This document shows positions 33,182 to 39,938 of a stretch of DNA of 64,000 nt, one piece after another. The DNA is taken from IMG/VR virus record IMGVR_UViG_3300023174_000038, positions 248,001-312,000 of that record. The stretch is one strand, 5' to 3'. Position numbers and translations under genes: made by a program. Each line of letters starts with the position of its first letter. Position 1 is the stretch's first letter. Source of the DNA: a virus. The notes below the pieces were generated by a model. It did no database searches. It was not told the origin of the DNA and was given only the letters and a program-made list of their open reading frames with translations.

Positions 33182-33768
33182 TTTTTACCTTCTACAATCT
33201 TTTTTACCAATTTAGGTAAACCCGGATTGACATGTAATGCATGTGGCATTAGTTCATTGCGAATATAATTTCGGGTATATCTGGAATTTTTATTTGATTC
33301 ATCTTCAATCCAGGGTACATTATGGCTTTCGCACCAATAGATAAATTCTTGTTTGCGTGTAGTTAGAAATGGTCTGATTACATTGTTGCGAGTTAACGGG
33401 ATAACTTTGGGCGTGCCGTGTAAGCTTGACCAAATATATGTTTCAACACAATCATCTAAATGATGACAGGTGACGACTGGTCCAAGCCCACTTAAAAAGT
33501 CATAGCGTTCTCTACGCCAGTATTCTTCTTGACTTTCTTTACTACCCTTTTGACTTCGTGGTGATCCATATAGCATTGGGATATTATTATCATTGCAATA
33601 TCTAGAAACAAACTCACTGGCTTTTTCACCGTTTTGTGTTCTATGATTAAAATGGGCGATAGTGATATCGTGTTTACGACTTAAAAAGTCAACTACTGCC
33701 ATGCTATCTACACCACCACTACATGCGATTGTGATACTTTTGGGTAAGGGTACTGTTAACTTAATCAT
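33139..33768 (-). CDS. tilS: TilS-like PP-loop ATPase (tRNA-Ile lysidine synthetase-like)
   Basis: A 209-residue N-type ATP pyrophosphatase. The PP-loop SGGVDSM is at 17-23, followed by AHFNHRTQNG, EEYWRRERYDFL, TCHHLDDCVETYIW, IRPFLTTRK and YTRNYIRNELMP; these are TilS core motifs. TilS turns the CAU anticodon cytidine of tRNA-Ile2 into lysidine. The C-terminal domains of full TilS (about 430 residues) are absent. It is not QueC: the QueC cysteine cluster is missing. Leaderless start 6 nt after TATAAT. Confidence 0.8.
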   Translation of the reverse strand: MIKLTVPLPKSITIACSGGVDSMAVVDFLSRKHDITIAHFNHRTQNGEKASEFVSRYCNDNNIPMLYGSPRSQKGSKESQEEYWRRERYDFLSGLGPVVTCHHLDDCVETYIWSSLHGTPKVIPLTRNNVIRPFLTTRKQEFIYWCESHNVPWIEDESNKNSRYTRNYIRNELMPHALHVNPGLPKLVKKIVEGKNQCLINLSTKSNNN

Positions 33769-33774
33769 TTATCT

Positions 33775-33803
33775 ATTATAACATAGAATGATTTATTTTG
33801 CAA
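33775..33803 (-). promoter_or_regulatory. sigma70-type promoter giving a probable leaderless mRNA
   Basis: TTGCAA (33803-33798), 17-nt spacer, TATAAT (33780-33775), then 6 nt and the tilS ATG without SD. Confidence 0.7.
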
Positions 33804-33805
33804 TA

Positions 33806-34036
33806 TTATTGGATACCTGAGGTTGATGCGACTACACGTGTACCTATACTTAATGGACCTCTTGCAGTTGCCGTTGCAGTATCAGTAGCAAAGGTAATAC
33901 GTTGTACAGTAGATGTTTGACCGGGTGCGCTGGCCCCTCCTGCAAACCATCCTGCAGTATTACCTGAAGGCGGAGGTGCAACTGAAAATGTGATACCACC
34001 ACTAAATGTTATTCCAGCTGTAAACGTTCCTGTCAT
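33806..34036 (-). CDS. single-repeat relic or minor version of the kelch-like adhesin
   Basis: Seventy-six residues. The N-terminus (GITFSGGITFSVAPPPSGNT) and the C-terminus (ending SGIQ) equal those of the next gene, but only one repeat is left (GWFAGGA, then RITFATDTATATARGPLS). The six-repeat neighbour is 312 residues. Either internal repeats were lost by recombination, or it is a short tip protein. Probably late virion protein; function of the short form doubtful. Confidence 0.6.
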   Translation of the reverse strand: MTGTFTAGITFSGGITFSVAPPPSGNTAGWFAGGASAPGQTSTVQRITFATDTATATARGPLSIGTRVVASTSGIQ

Positions 34037-34062
34037 ATTGTTCTCTTTATTTGTTTTATTGT

Positions 34063-34960
34063 TTATTGTATTCCTGATGAACCGGCTGAGCTATACAATG
34101 CTGCACTTAAAGGACCACGTACACTTGCTGTTGCTGTATCTGTTGCATATGTAATTCTATCCACTAATGACGTTGCAGAAAATCCTCCTGCAAACCAACC
34201 ATAACTGTTATTACCAACTGAGGTAAAATATCCTCTACTAGAGCTAAGTGGGCCACGAATACTAGCGGTAGCAGTATCTGATGCATATGTAATACGTGAA
34301 ACGGTTGATATAACACTACTTCCACCTGCCCACCACCCATATGTGGTATTATCAGAAGATGCTGCCTGTGCATATGTACTTAGACCAAGTGGACCACGTA
34401 CACTTGCCGTTGCTGTATCTGTTGCATATGTAATACGATTGACTGTTGACACACCGCCTGGTATACCTCCGCCACCAAACCAACCATCAGTACTAATTCC
34501 GGCCGCCGCAAACCTAGAATTAGCCAAACTAAGTGGACCACGCACACTTGCTGTTGTTGTATCTGTTGCATATGTTACACGATCTACTAATGACGTTGGT
34601 GCACCCAAAGTGACCCCGCCACCAAACCAACCATCAGTAGTATTTCCGGCCGCAGCTAAATAAAATTTGGCTGCACTTAATGGGCCCCGAACACTTGCTG
34701 TTGCTGTATCAGTTGCATATGTTATTCTATTTACGGCTGATGAAGGTCCATTAACGTTGCCACCGACCCAACCATTAGTAGTATTGCCGGCACCTGCTGC
34801 GCTGCCTGTACCTGTACTTAATGGTCCGCGAATACTTGTTGTAGTAGTATCTGTGGTAAATGTAATACGATTGACAGTACTACGTACAGCAGGATTTCCT
34901 CCACTGACCCATCCTGCTGTTGCTTCAGATGGAGGTGCTGCCGTAAGCGTCCATCCTCCG
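34063..34960 (-). repeat. six tandem approx. 135-nt coding repeats
   Basis: The kelch-like gene contains six copies of a unit whose conserved part encodes RITYATDTATASVRGPLS-like strands. High similarity allows unequal recombination; the one-repeat gene at 33806 may be a product. Confidence 0.7.
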
Positions 34961-35001
34961 CCCGATATTGTTACACCGCCACCACTAAATGTTACTGACA
35001 T
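34063..35001 (-). CDS. kelch-like repeat adhesin/tail fibre protein
   Basis: A 312-residue protein with a short Gly/Ser N-terminal leader (VTISGGGWTLTAAPPS) and six repeats of about 45 residues. Each has GW(F/V)GG, then RITYATDTATASVRGPLS and an A-rich turn. Six copies fit a six-bladed beta-propeller, a receptor-binding architecture. Repeats are alike at DNA level too. Late octamer GATAAATA at 35020-35027 and SD AAAGGGAA support late virion expression. Confidence 0.7.
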   Translation of the reverse strand: MSVTFSGGGVTISGGGWTLTAAPPSEATAGWVSGGNPAVRSTVNRITFTTDTTTTSIRGPLSTGTGSAAGAGNTTNGWVGGNVNGPSSAVNRITYATDTATASVRGPLSAAKFYLAAAGNTTDGWFGGGVTLGAPTSLVDRVTYATDTTTASVRGPLSLANSRFAAAGISTDGWFGGGGIPGGVSTVNRITYATDTATASVRGPLGLSTYAQAASSDNTTYGWWAGGSSVISTVSRITYASDTATASIRGPLSSSRGYFTSVGNNSYGWFAGGFSATSLVDRITYATDTATASVRGPLSAALYSSAGSSGIQ

Positions 35002-35019
35002 TCTTTATTCCCTTTATTG

Positions 35020-35027
35020 TATTTATC
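35020..35027 (-). promoter_or_regulatory. late-promoter-like octamer GATAAATA
   Basis: GATAAATAC on the minus strand, 18 nt before the adhesin ATG at 35001, with an SD in between. Confidence 0.6.
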
Positions 35028-35029
35028 AA

Positions 35030-35054
35030 AAAAGGCCCTGTAGAGCCTCTTTTT
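35030..35054 (-). terminator. Rho-independent terminator
   Basis: Minus-strand stem AGGCTC/GGGCCT with TACA loop (35048-35033), followed by TTTTTT. It ends the gene at 35070-35741 and touches the late promoter of the next gene. Confidence 0.7.
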
Positions 35055-35069
35055 AGTGAATGTAGAATC

Positions 35070-35741
35070 TTACTTAGTTCTTTTTATTTTTTTCTTTGCT
35101 GGAAGTGTTTTCTGTTCTTCCGCTACCTTATCAAGTACCGTTGTTTCACCATTAGGTAATTCTAACATAATATCTTTTTGCTCTAATAACACTGTACCTT
35201 GTGGAACTAATCCAACCATCATCAATGATTGTAATGTTTGTGGGTTACTCATAGCATTTAACAATTTAGCTGGACTTGGTCTACCCATTGCAATAATTTC
35301 AGATTGTATCTCACGACCAACCGTTACTGTAAATTCATAGTTAGCATTAGCTTCAAACATTTCATCATCACTATATGGTGTGCCATCTGGATGTTTAAGT
35401 CTAGTTGGTTCTACTTCTGCATAGAGTTCAGCCAACAATTTTTCTAGTATTTTAATCTCTTTACGATTAAGTTCAAAAGCATGTTTTTGATCGTCCAAGT
35501 GTGATTCCAATTCAAGTATTTCTGCTTGTAGATTAAGTAGAATATGGGGTAATGCTGGAACTGTTTTTAGATGTTTAAGTTCTTCAAGTTTAGCCTGATA
35601 TTTTAATTCGGCACATTCTTCTAGTACTGCGGCACGTTTTCTTCCAACATAGAAGCCTTGAAGTGTTTTGATTTTTTCCCAGGGGGTACTACCGATAACC
35701 TGATAGCGGTAGTTAAATTCTGAATTTAGATTTGAAGCCAT
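35070..35741 (-). CDS. coiled-coil protein, possible fibre chaperone
   Basis: A 223-residue protein. The middle is a long charged coiled coil (LQAEILELESHLDDQKHAFE). Before it, FYVGRKRAAVLEECAELKYQ; the C-terminus is Lys-rich (PAKKKIKRTK). It stands between two adhesin genes and ends at a terminator, so an assembly or chaperone role in fibre formation is possible; this is inference. Confidence 0.6.
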   Translation of the reverse strand: MASNLNSEFNYRYQVIGSTPWEKIKTLQGFYVGRKRAAVLEECAELKYQAKLEELKHLKTVPALPHILLNLQAEILELESHLDDQKHAFELNRKEIKILEKLLAELYAEVEPTRLKHPDGTPYSDDEMFEANANYEFTVTVGREIQSEIIAMGRPSPAKLLNAMSNPQTLQSLMMVGLVPQGTVLLEQKDIMLELPNGETTVLDKVAEEQKTLPAKKKIKRTK

Positions 35742-35808
35742 TTTTTCTCTCTATAAGTTGTTTATAGAGATATTTAATAGCTTTTTTGTGTGAGTAAATT
35801 TTTTTAAT

Positions 35809-36018
35809 TTATTCTCTTGGATAATCTGGAAATGGTACCCAATTAGTTGTAGCTTCATCCCATAAGTATGGATAACCATCACTTGGAATACTAACTGGTG
35901 CAACATATGTAGTTGCTGCCTCATCCCATGTCCATGATGATGGATGTTCTGCATTGAATGCATTTTCTCTTGCTTGTGCAATTTCCTCTTGTGTTGGAGG
36001 TGTTGTGTTTTCTATCAT
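35809..36018 (-). CDS. small acidic phage protein with WDEA repeats
   Basis: Sixty-nine residues: TTPPTQEEIAQARENAFNAE, then two copies of a W-DEA-T-V unit (WTWDEAATTYV and YLWDEATTNWV). This architecture recurs next to fibre genes in phages; role unknown. SD AAGGAAAA precedes the ATG at 36018. Confidence 0.65.
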   Translation of the reverse strand: MIENTTPPTQEEIAQARENAFNAEHPSSWTWDEAATTYVAPVSIPSDGYPYLWDEATTNWVPFPDYPRE

Positions 36019-36039
36019 TTTGTTTTCCTTTTTAAAAAA

Positions 36040-36972
36040 TTAAGAACCGTAGGCTGCGGCTCCAAGTTCGCCTCTAGCAGTGCCCACCCCGGTAGTATCT
36101 GTAGCAACCACGCCTGTATTTGATACTAGATTAGTCATTGATACTCTTACTCCAACCTCACCGTATCCAAAGATAGCTTTATCAGTTCCATAACCTGCGG
36201 CTGCAAGATTCATTCTAGCAGTACCGACTCCGGTAGTATCAGTTGCGACAACACCGGTGTTTGATACTAGATTGGTAATTGAATAATAACCACCATCAAA
36301 TCCATAACCAAATATAGCTTTACCTGTACCGTAACCAGCGGCCGCCAAACTATTTCTAACAGTACCGACACCCGTGGTATCTGTTGCTACTACTCCTGTG
36401 TTTGACACTAGGTTGGTTACTGCTGTTCTAGCACTTCCATATCCATATCCAAAAATAGCTTGTCCACTACTGCCGTAGCCGGCAGCTGCCAATGCCTGTC
36501 TAGCTGTACCAACCCCTGTTGTATCTGTGGCTACTACGCCTGTGTTTGAAACTAAATTAGTCATTGAGAACACAATAGTATTATTTGTTCCATATCCAAA
36601 TAAGGCTTTATCAGTGCCATACCCTGCGGCCGCCAAACTAGTTCTAGCAGTGCCCACTCCAGTTGTGTCATTGGCAACCACGCCTGTATTACTTACTAAA
36701 TTGGTTATTGCCGTATTACCGGTAGAATACCCGTATCCAAAAATAGCTTTATCTGTACCGTAACCTGCGGCTGCAAGTTGATATCTAGCAGTGCCCACAC
36801 CAGTTGTATCTGTAGCAACTACACCCGCACTTGTTACTAGGTTGGTTATTGCTGTTACACCTACCCCACCAATGTATCCATATCCAAATATAGCTTTATT
36901 ACCGCCTGGAGGTGGTGTAATAGCCCATCCTCCGCCATTTAATGTTATTCCACCTGTAATTGTTATTGACAT
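36040..36972 (-). CDS. kelch-like repeat adhesin/tail fibre protein
   Basis: A 310-residue protein with a leader like that of the 34063 adhesin (ITGGITLNGGGWAITPPPGG). It has six repeats of about 48 residues, each KAIFGYGY ... TNLVSNTGVVATDTTGVGTA then LAAAGYG. Its repeat sequence differs completely from the 34063 gene while the leader is kept, which fits swappable receptor-binding propellers on a shared attachment stub. Receptor specificity unknown. Confidence 0.7.
   Translation of the reverse strand: MSITITGGITLNGGGWAITPPPGGNKAIFGYGYIGGVGVTAITNLVTSAGVVATDTTGVGTARYQLAAAGYGTDKAIFGYGYSTGNTAITNLVSNTGVVANDTTGVGTARTSLAAAGYGTDKALFGYGTNNTIVFSMTNLVSNTGVVATDTTGVGTARQALAAAGYGSSGQAIFGYGYGSARTAVTNLVSNTGVVATDTTGVGTVRNSLAAAGYGTGKAIFGYGFDGGYYSITNLVSNTGVVATDTTGVGTARMNLAAAGYGTDKAIFGYGEVGVRVSMTNLVSNTGVVATDTTGVGTARGELGAAAYGS
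36060..36900 (-). repeat. six tandem approx. 144-nt coding repeats
   Basis: Repeats encoding the TNLVSNTGVVATDTTGVGTA strand are nearly identical in protein and much alike in DNA; a substrate for repeat-number change. Confidence 0.7.
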
Positions 36973-36982
36973 TTTTTAACCT

Positions 36983-37936
36983 TTATTGAAAAATTTCTGG
37001 ATGTGCTTTGCCAAATATCTTAATATACTTGCCAGCCATTACATCCGCTTCAGCTTCTATTGGACTACCAGGATAACTATCACCCGGCTTAATCATATTT
37101 AATTCACCCTGACGTACATGTGTTAATTCATGGAACACAGTACGTAATATATCTACTAAATTTCTATTAGCACAATAAACCCATACTTCACCCGTCTCTG
37201 GATTATGTCTTCCAGTATGATGACCTTCTTGTGCTTCATCACTATCATAACTAAACTCTATCTTTGGAGTATTTTGTAAATTCAACTTCTTACTTGTCCA
37301 AGCAAGAAACTTCTGTACAATAGGATTACTATTCAAATCTTCTTGTTCAGCTTCTGTAATGTAGGGCTTTAATAACTCTGGATCATATCCTTTATGTCTA
37401 GCAGAATCTCGTAATCGTCTTAACCCTTTAGCTTCAATTTGTCTTATTCTATCTCTAGACAAGTCAAACCTATCACCAATCTGTTGTAATGTCATGTCAT
37501 ACCAAAATCTTAAAATTAATACTTTTCGTTGGTCATCGGTTAATCTGTCTAAGCCGTTTTGGATAATTTGTTTAATACTATCATCTGTTGCAGGCTCCTC
37601 ACCAGCTGGATCTTTATATGGTACTCGTTCTGCCCTATTATAAATATCGTTTGGATCATTTAATGTTGGCATTTTATTATGAGCTCCACGATATGTAGCA
37701 CCATCTGGGTTGTAATGTCGTCCTCCAACCTCATCTAGTTTATCTTTAATCCAATTGTCTGGAGTTTTATGATATTTTCTAACAAATAAATCATGCAATG
37801 CATCACCAGTAATACGGTGTTTCTTTGCTATGTTTTTCATTAGCTTATCAATGGTATTATAGTCGTGTTTCTCTAAGCTAGGAAGTTTCTTAGCTAGTTC
37901 AACTGCGGCTGATTCGTATAGTTCTATTGCTCTCAT
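36983..37936 (-). CDS. probable head-cargo protein: sigma-70 region 4 domain fused to zinc metallopeptidase
   Basis: A 317-residue protein. It starts MRAIELYESAA, a capsid-targeting-like peptide with an L-Y-E/S site. Residues 12-65 are a helical domain (HDYNTIDKLMKNIAKKHRIT). Residues 120-178 match sigma-70 region 4 (LTDDQRKVLILRFWYDMTLQ, RDRIRQIEAKGLRRLR). A second site, I-T-E/A at 193-196, precedes a metallopeptidase domain with HELTH at 269-273 and a Glu-rich helix (PIEAEADVMAG) that can give the third zinc ligand. An ATG 10 codons downstream of a GTG is chosen, because the late octamer lies between them. Confidence 0.75.
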   Translation of the reverse strand: MRAIELYESAAVELAKKLPSLEKHDYNTIDKLMKNIAKKHRITGDALHDLFVRKYHKTPDNWIKDKLDEVGGRHYNPDGATYRGAHNKMPTLNDPNDIYNRAERVPYKDPAGEEPATDDSIKQIIQNGLDRLTDDQRKVLILRFWYDMTLQQIGDRFDLSRDRIRQIEAKGLRRLRDSARHKGYDPELLKPYITEAEQEDLNSNPIVQKFLAWTSKKLNLQNTPKIEFSYDSDEAQEGHHTGRHNPETGEVWVYCANRNLVDILRTVFHELTHVRQGELNMIKPGDSYPGSPIEAEADVMAGKYIKIFGKAHPEIFQ

Positions 37937-37941
37937 ATTAG

Positions 37942-37949
37942 TATTTATG
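37942..37949 (-). promoter_or_regulatory. late-promoter-like octamer CATAAATA
   Basis: CATAAATAC on the minus strand, 5 nt before the ATG at 37936; leaderless geometry. Confidence 0.6.
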
Positions 37950-38039
37950 CTCACTTTTGATTTCACAGTAGCGAATTGTTACATCAGGCCAGCAGCCGGC
38001 CCACACTTGAAAACGCAAAGGTCCTAAGGTAGTGTGTTC
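37950..38039. other. structured intergenic region
   Basis: About 90 nt, more GC-rich than its surroundings, between the nuclease stop and the late promoter. It has CACACT/AGTGTG (38002-38007 with 38031-38036) and GGCC/GGCC (37987-37990 with 37998-38001) pairings. The 13-mer at 38020-38032 equals the GGTCCTAAGGTAG core of bacterial 23S rRNA (I-CeuI target region). No ORF fits. Confidence 0.4.
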
Positions 38040-38852
38040 TTAATCATTCGTCTTACATTTAGCACGTTTAGCATTGGTTAATGCTCCGTAATCTACTGGC
38101 CATTCTTTACCAGGCTGTAACTCTTTAGCGTTTGCAGGGAAATGGTACTTTACACCTGCATATTCTTGTATCTGTGCTAATGGAGCACGAAACTGTGTCA
38201 AATCATTACCCAAATTAACATATGGTTTCTTATGTGGGAACTGCCATCCAGCAACTTCATGTGTAACATTGTTAATAACAATCTTGTAGTAACCATGAGG
38301 AACAACTACACCATTACCAATCTTTTCATTACCTGTACCATAATATGCACCTACATAAATTGTGAATGGTTGTTTTAGTTGTACTGCCCATCCACGTATA
38401 CTTGTTTCTAATAGTTTCCATATGCCACGATTCAATGAACCATGTTGAGGATACATATTAGTCATTAAAAAACTTTCATATTCTACTTGTTGTGTCCAAG
38501 ATAGATCACCATCTGGTGCAGCATGACCTTTGTCATAACCCGTAGCTACATAATCATCAGGCTTTGCACCATCTTTAATACTAGCATCAGCAACAAAAGC
38601 GTTTGTTCTTGGGAAACAACCTAAAGCATTTTCTGGCTTAAGAGTGTATGCTACATATACTGGTATCTTTGCTGGCGAATCATATGCTACAAGATATGCT
38701 TCACGACATATTGGTTGTGATGGTCTTGCTGTTTGTGCAAATCCGTACGGACTATGTATTTGACATTGTTGTACTGGTAAGGGAGCACGTTGATCCCATG
38801 CAAATATATTTGTTGATATTAGTACTGTTGCTATTGCTATTATTTTTTTCAT
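38040..38852 (-). CDS. exported DNA/RNA non-specific endonuclease (NucA/NUC1 family)
   Basis: A 270-residue nuclease with a signal peptide (residues 1-18, cleavage after IFA). Catalytic motif D107-K-G-H110 (YDKGHAAPDGD), and the metal-binding LNRGIWKLLE (N141, E149) follow the beta-beta-alpha-metal fold. It degrades DNA and RNA without sequence preference. Export to the periplasm could recycle nucleotides, clear competing DNA or help superinfection exclusion. It is located inside the cargo-gene cluster. Confidence 0.85.
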   Translation of the reverse strand: MKKIIAIATVLISTNIFAWDQRAPLPVQQCQIHSPYGFAQTARPSQPICREAYLVAYDSPAKIPVYVAYTLKPENALGCFPRTNAFVADASIKDGAKPDDYVATGYDKGHAAPDGDLSWTQQVEYESFLMTNMYPQHGSLNRGIWKLLETSIRGWAVQLKQPFTIYVGAYYGTGNEKIGNGVVVPHGYYKIVINNVTHEVAGWQFPHKKPYVNLGNDLTQFRAPLAQIQEYAGVKYHFPANAKELQPGKEWPVDYGALTNAKRAKCKTND

Positions 38853-38862
38853 TCAATCCTCT

Positions 38863-39489
38863 TTATCCTACTACTGTACGATTCTTTACTTTACTAATTT
38901 CTACACTGAGTGGTGTATTAGTTGTTTTTGCTCTAAATATCTTATCAGTCTCACGTACACCTGGCTTAAGTTCAGATGCTACAATTAAGAATCTTGCTCT
39001 ATTCTTTCTCATGCCAATAAACTCACCTACTAATACTTGGTAATTAGGATAGTTAGGTGTTAAATCTATTTTAGGATTTTCTTGTTCATTGATGCTTTCT
39101 GACACACCTTGTGCAATTGCTTCACGTGCCTGACGTTCATTTTCTTGTTTGAATCGTTGCATGGCTTGACTATCATTTATTTGTCCACGATCCAGTGCTT
39201 GCCAAATTGGCAAATCAAATGTGAGATATTTTTTTTGTACTGCTTGAGCATAACTAACTTCATTGCCACGACCTTGCCAATCAGGTTTATGCCCCCAAAC
39301 AACAGATACAGATTGACCATTTGGGAAGTTGATACGCATACGCTCTCCATAAAATACATATGTACTACCTTGCCATGTAAAAGCAAGATCGCCATTAACT
39401 GTTTTACCCATAGACCAGCCATGCTTTTTTAACAGTGAATCAACTGCGGCTTGATTATCATTCTCAATAATAAACTCTGTTGCTCTCAT
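38863..39489 (-). CDS. probable head-cargo protein with capsid-targeting-like N-terminus
   Basis: A 208-residue protein starting MRATEFIIEND (I-I-E/N). First block ends at GVSESINEQENPKI, where two sites (V-S-E/S, I-N-E/Q) lie together near residue 135. The N-terminal block (KKHGWSMGKTVNGDLAFTWQ, YVFYGERMRINFP) is a small beta domain; the C-terminal block (YQVLVGEFIGMRKNRARFLI) is another. Neither has a recognised function. Overlaps dps by one base (TAATG). Confidence 0.65.
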   Translation of the reverse strand: MRATEFIIENDNQAAVDSLLKKHGWSMGKTVNGDLAFTWQGSTYVFYGERMRINFPNGQSVSVVWGHKPDWQGRGNEVSYAQAVQKKYLTFDLPIWQALDRGQINDSQAMQRFKQENERQAREAIAQGVSESINEQENPKIDLTPNYPNYQVLVGEFIGMRKNRARFLIVASELKPGVRETDKIFRAKTTNTPLSVEISKVKNRTVVG

Positions 39490-39929
39490 TACTCACGTTC
39501 TCTTTTTAATGTTGAACGGATAAACCATGCTTTCTTACCGTATAGGTCTTGCAGTTCAGCCATGTAGTTAGCAATACCCTGTTGACGTTCATTTGTTGCT
39601 TCATCAAACATAGCAACAACAAGTTGACCTAATGTTTCACAATCTTGTAGTAACTCAATAAACATGAGTTCAGCTCTTGGAACTTTAGTTTGGTCTTGAA
39701 TGATACTTAATTCAGCATAACGTGTTAGACTGCCAGGAGTATAGTGACCTAATATTCTGATATATTCAGCTACAGGATCAATAGTAGCATTTACATCTTC
39801 ATACAATGTATTAAAGAATTCGTGATATTGTGGGAAGTTACTTCCCTCCACATTCCAATGAAAGTTTTGTGATTTGATAGCAAAGCTTTGTGTACTAGCT
39901 AATAGTACTTTTAAATTATCTGATAACAT
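39489..39929 (-). CDS. dps: Dps/ferritin-like protein
   Basis: A 146-residue four-helix-bundle protein. The ferroxidase ligands of Dps are present: H24 (NFHWNVEG), H36 (YHEFF), D51 and E55 (IDPVAEYIRILG). Dps proteins bind DNA, store iron and protect from oxidative damage. In this phage it could protect DNA in the cell or be packaged; it lacks a capsid-targeting peptide. Operon-linked with cargo genes on both sides. Confidence 0.85.
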   Translation of the reverse strand: MLSDNLKVLLASTQSFAIKSQNFHWNVEGSNFPQYHEFFNTLYEDVNATIDPVAEYIRILGHYTPGSLTRYAELSIIQDQTKVPRAELMFIELLQDCETLGQLVVAMFDEATNERQQGIANYMAELQDLYGKKAWFIRSTLKRERE

Positions 39930-39938
39930 GATTACTCG

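Noticed and set aside
33139-33768. PP-loop ATPase first considered as QueC to complete the deazaguanine pathway
   Set aside because: Motifs after the PP-loop (HHLDD, YTRNYIRNELMP) are those of TilS, and the QueC C-terminal cysteine cluster is missing.
34343-35056. Plus-strand open frames opposite the kelch-like gene
   Set aside because: Low-complexity mirror translations of the repeats, without SD or domain features.
38020-38032. Match to the 23S rRNA core as sign of an rRNA gene
   Set aside because: Only 13 nt match; flanking sequence is unlike 23S rRNA. Kept only as a curiosity.
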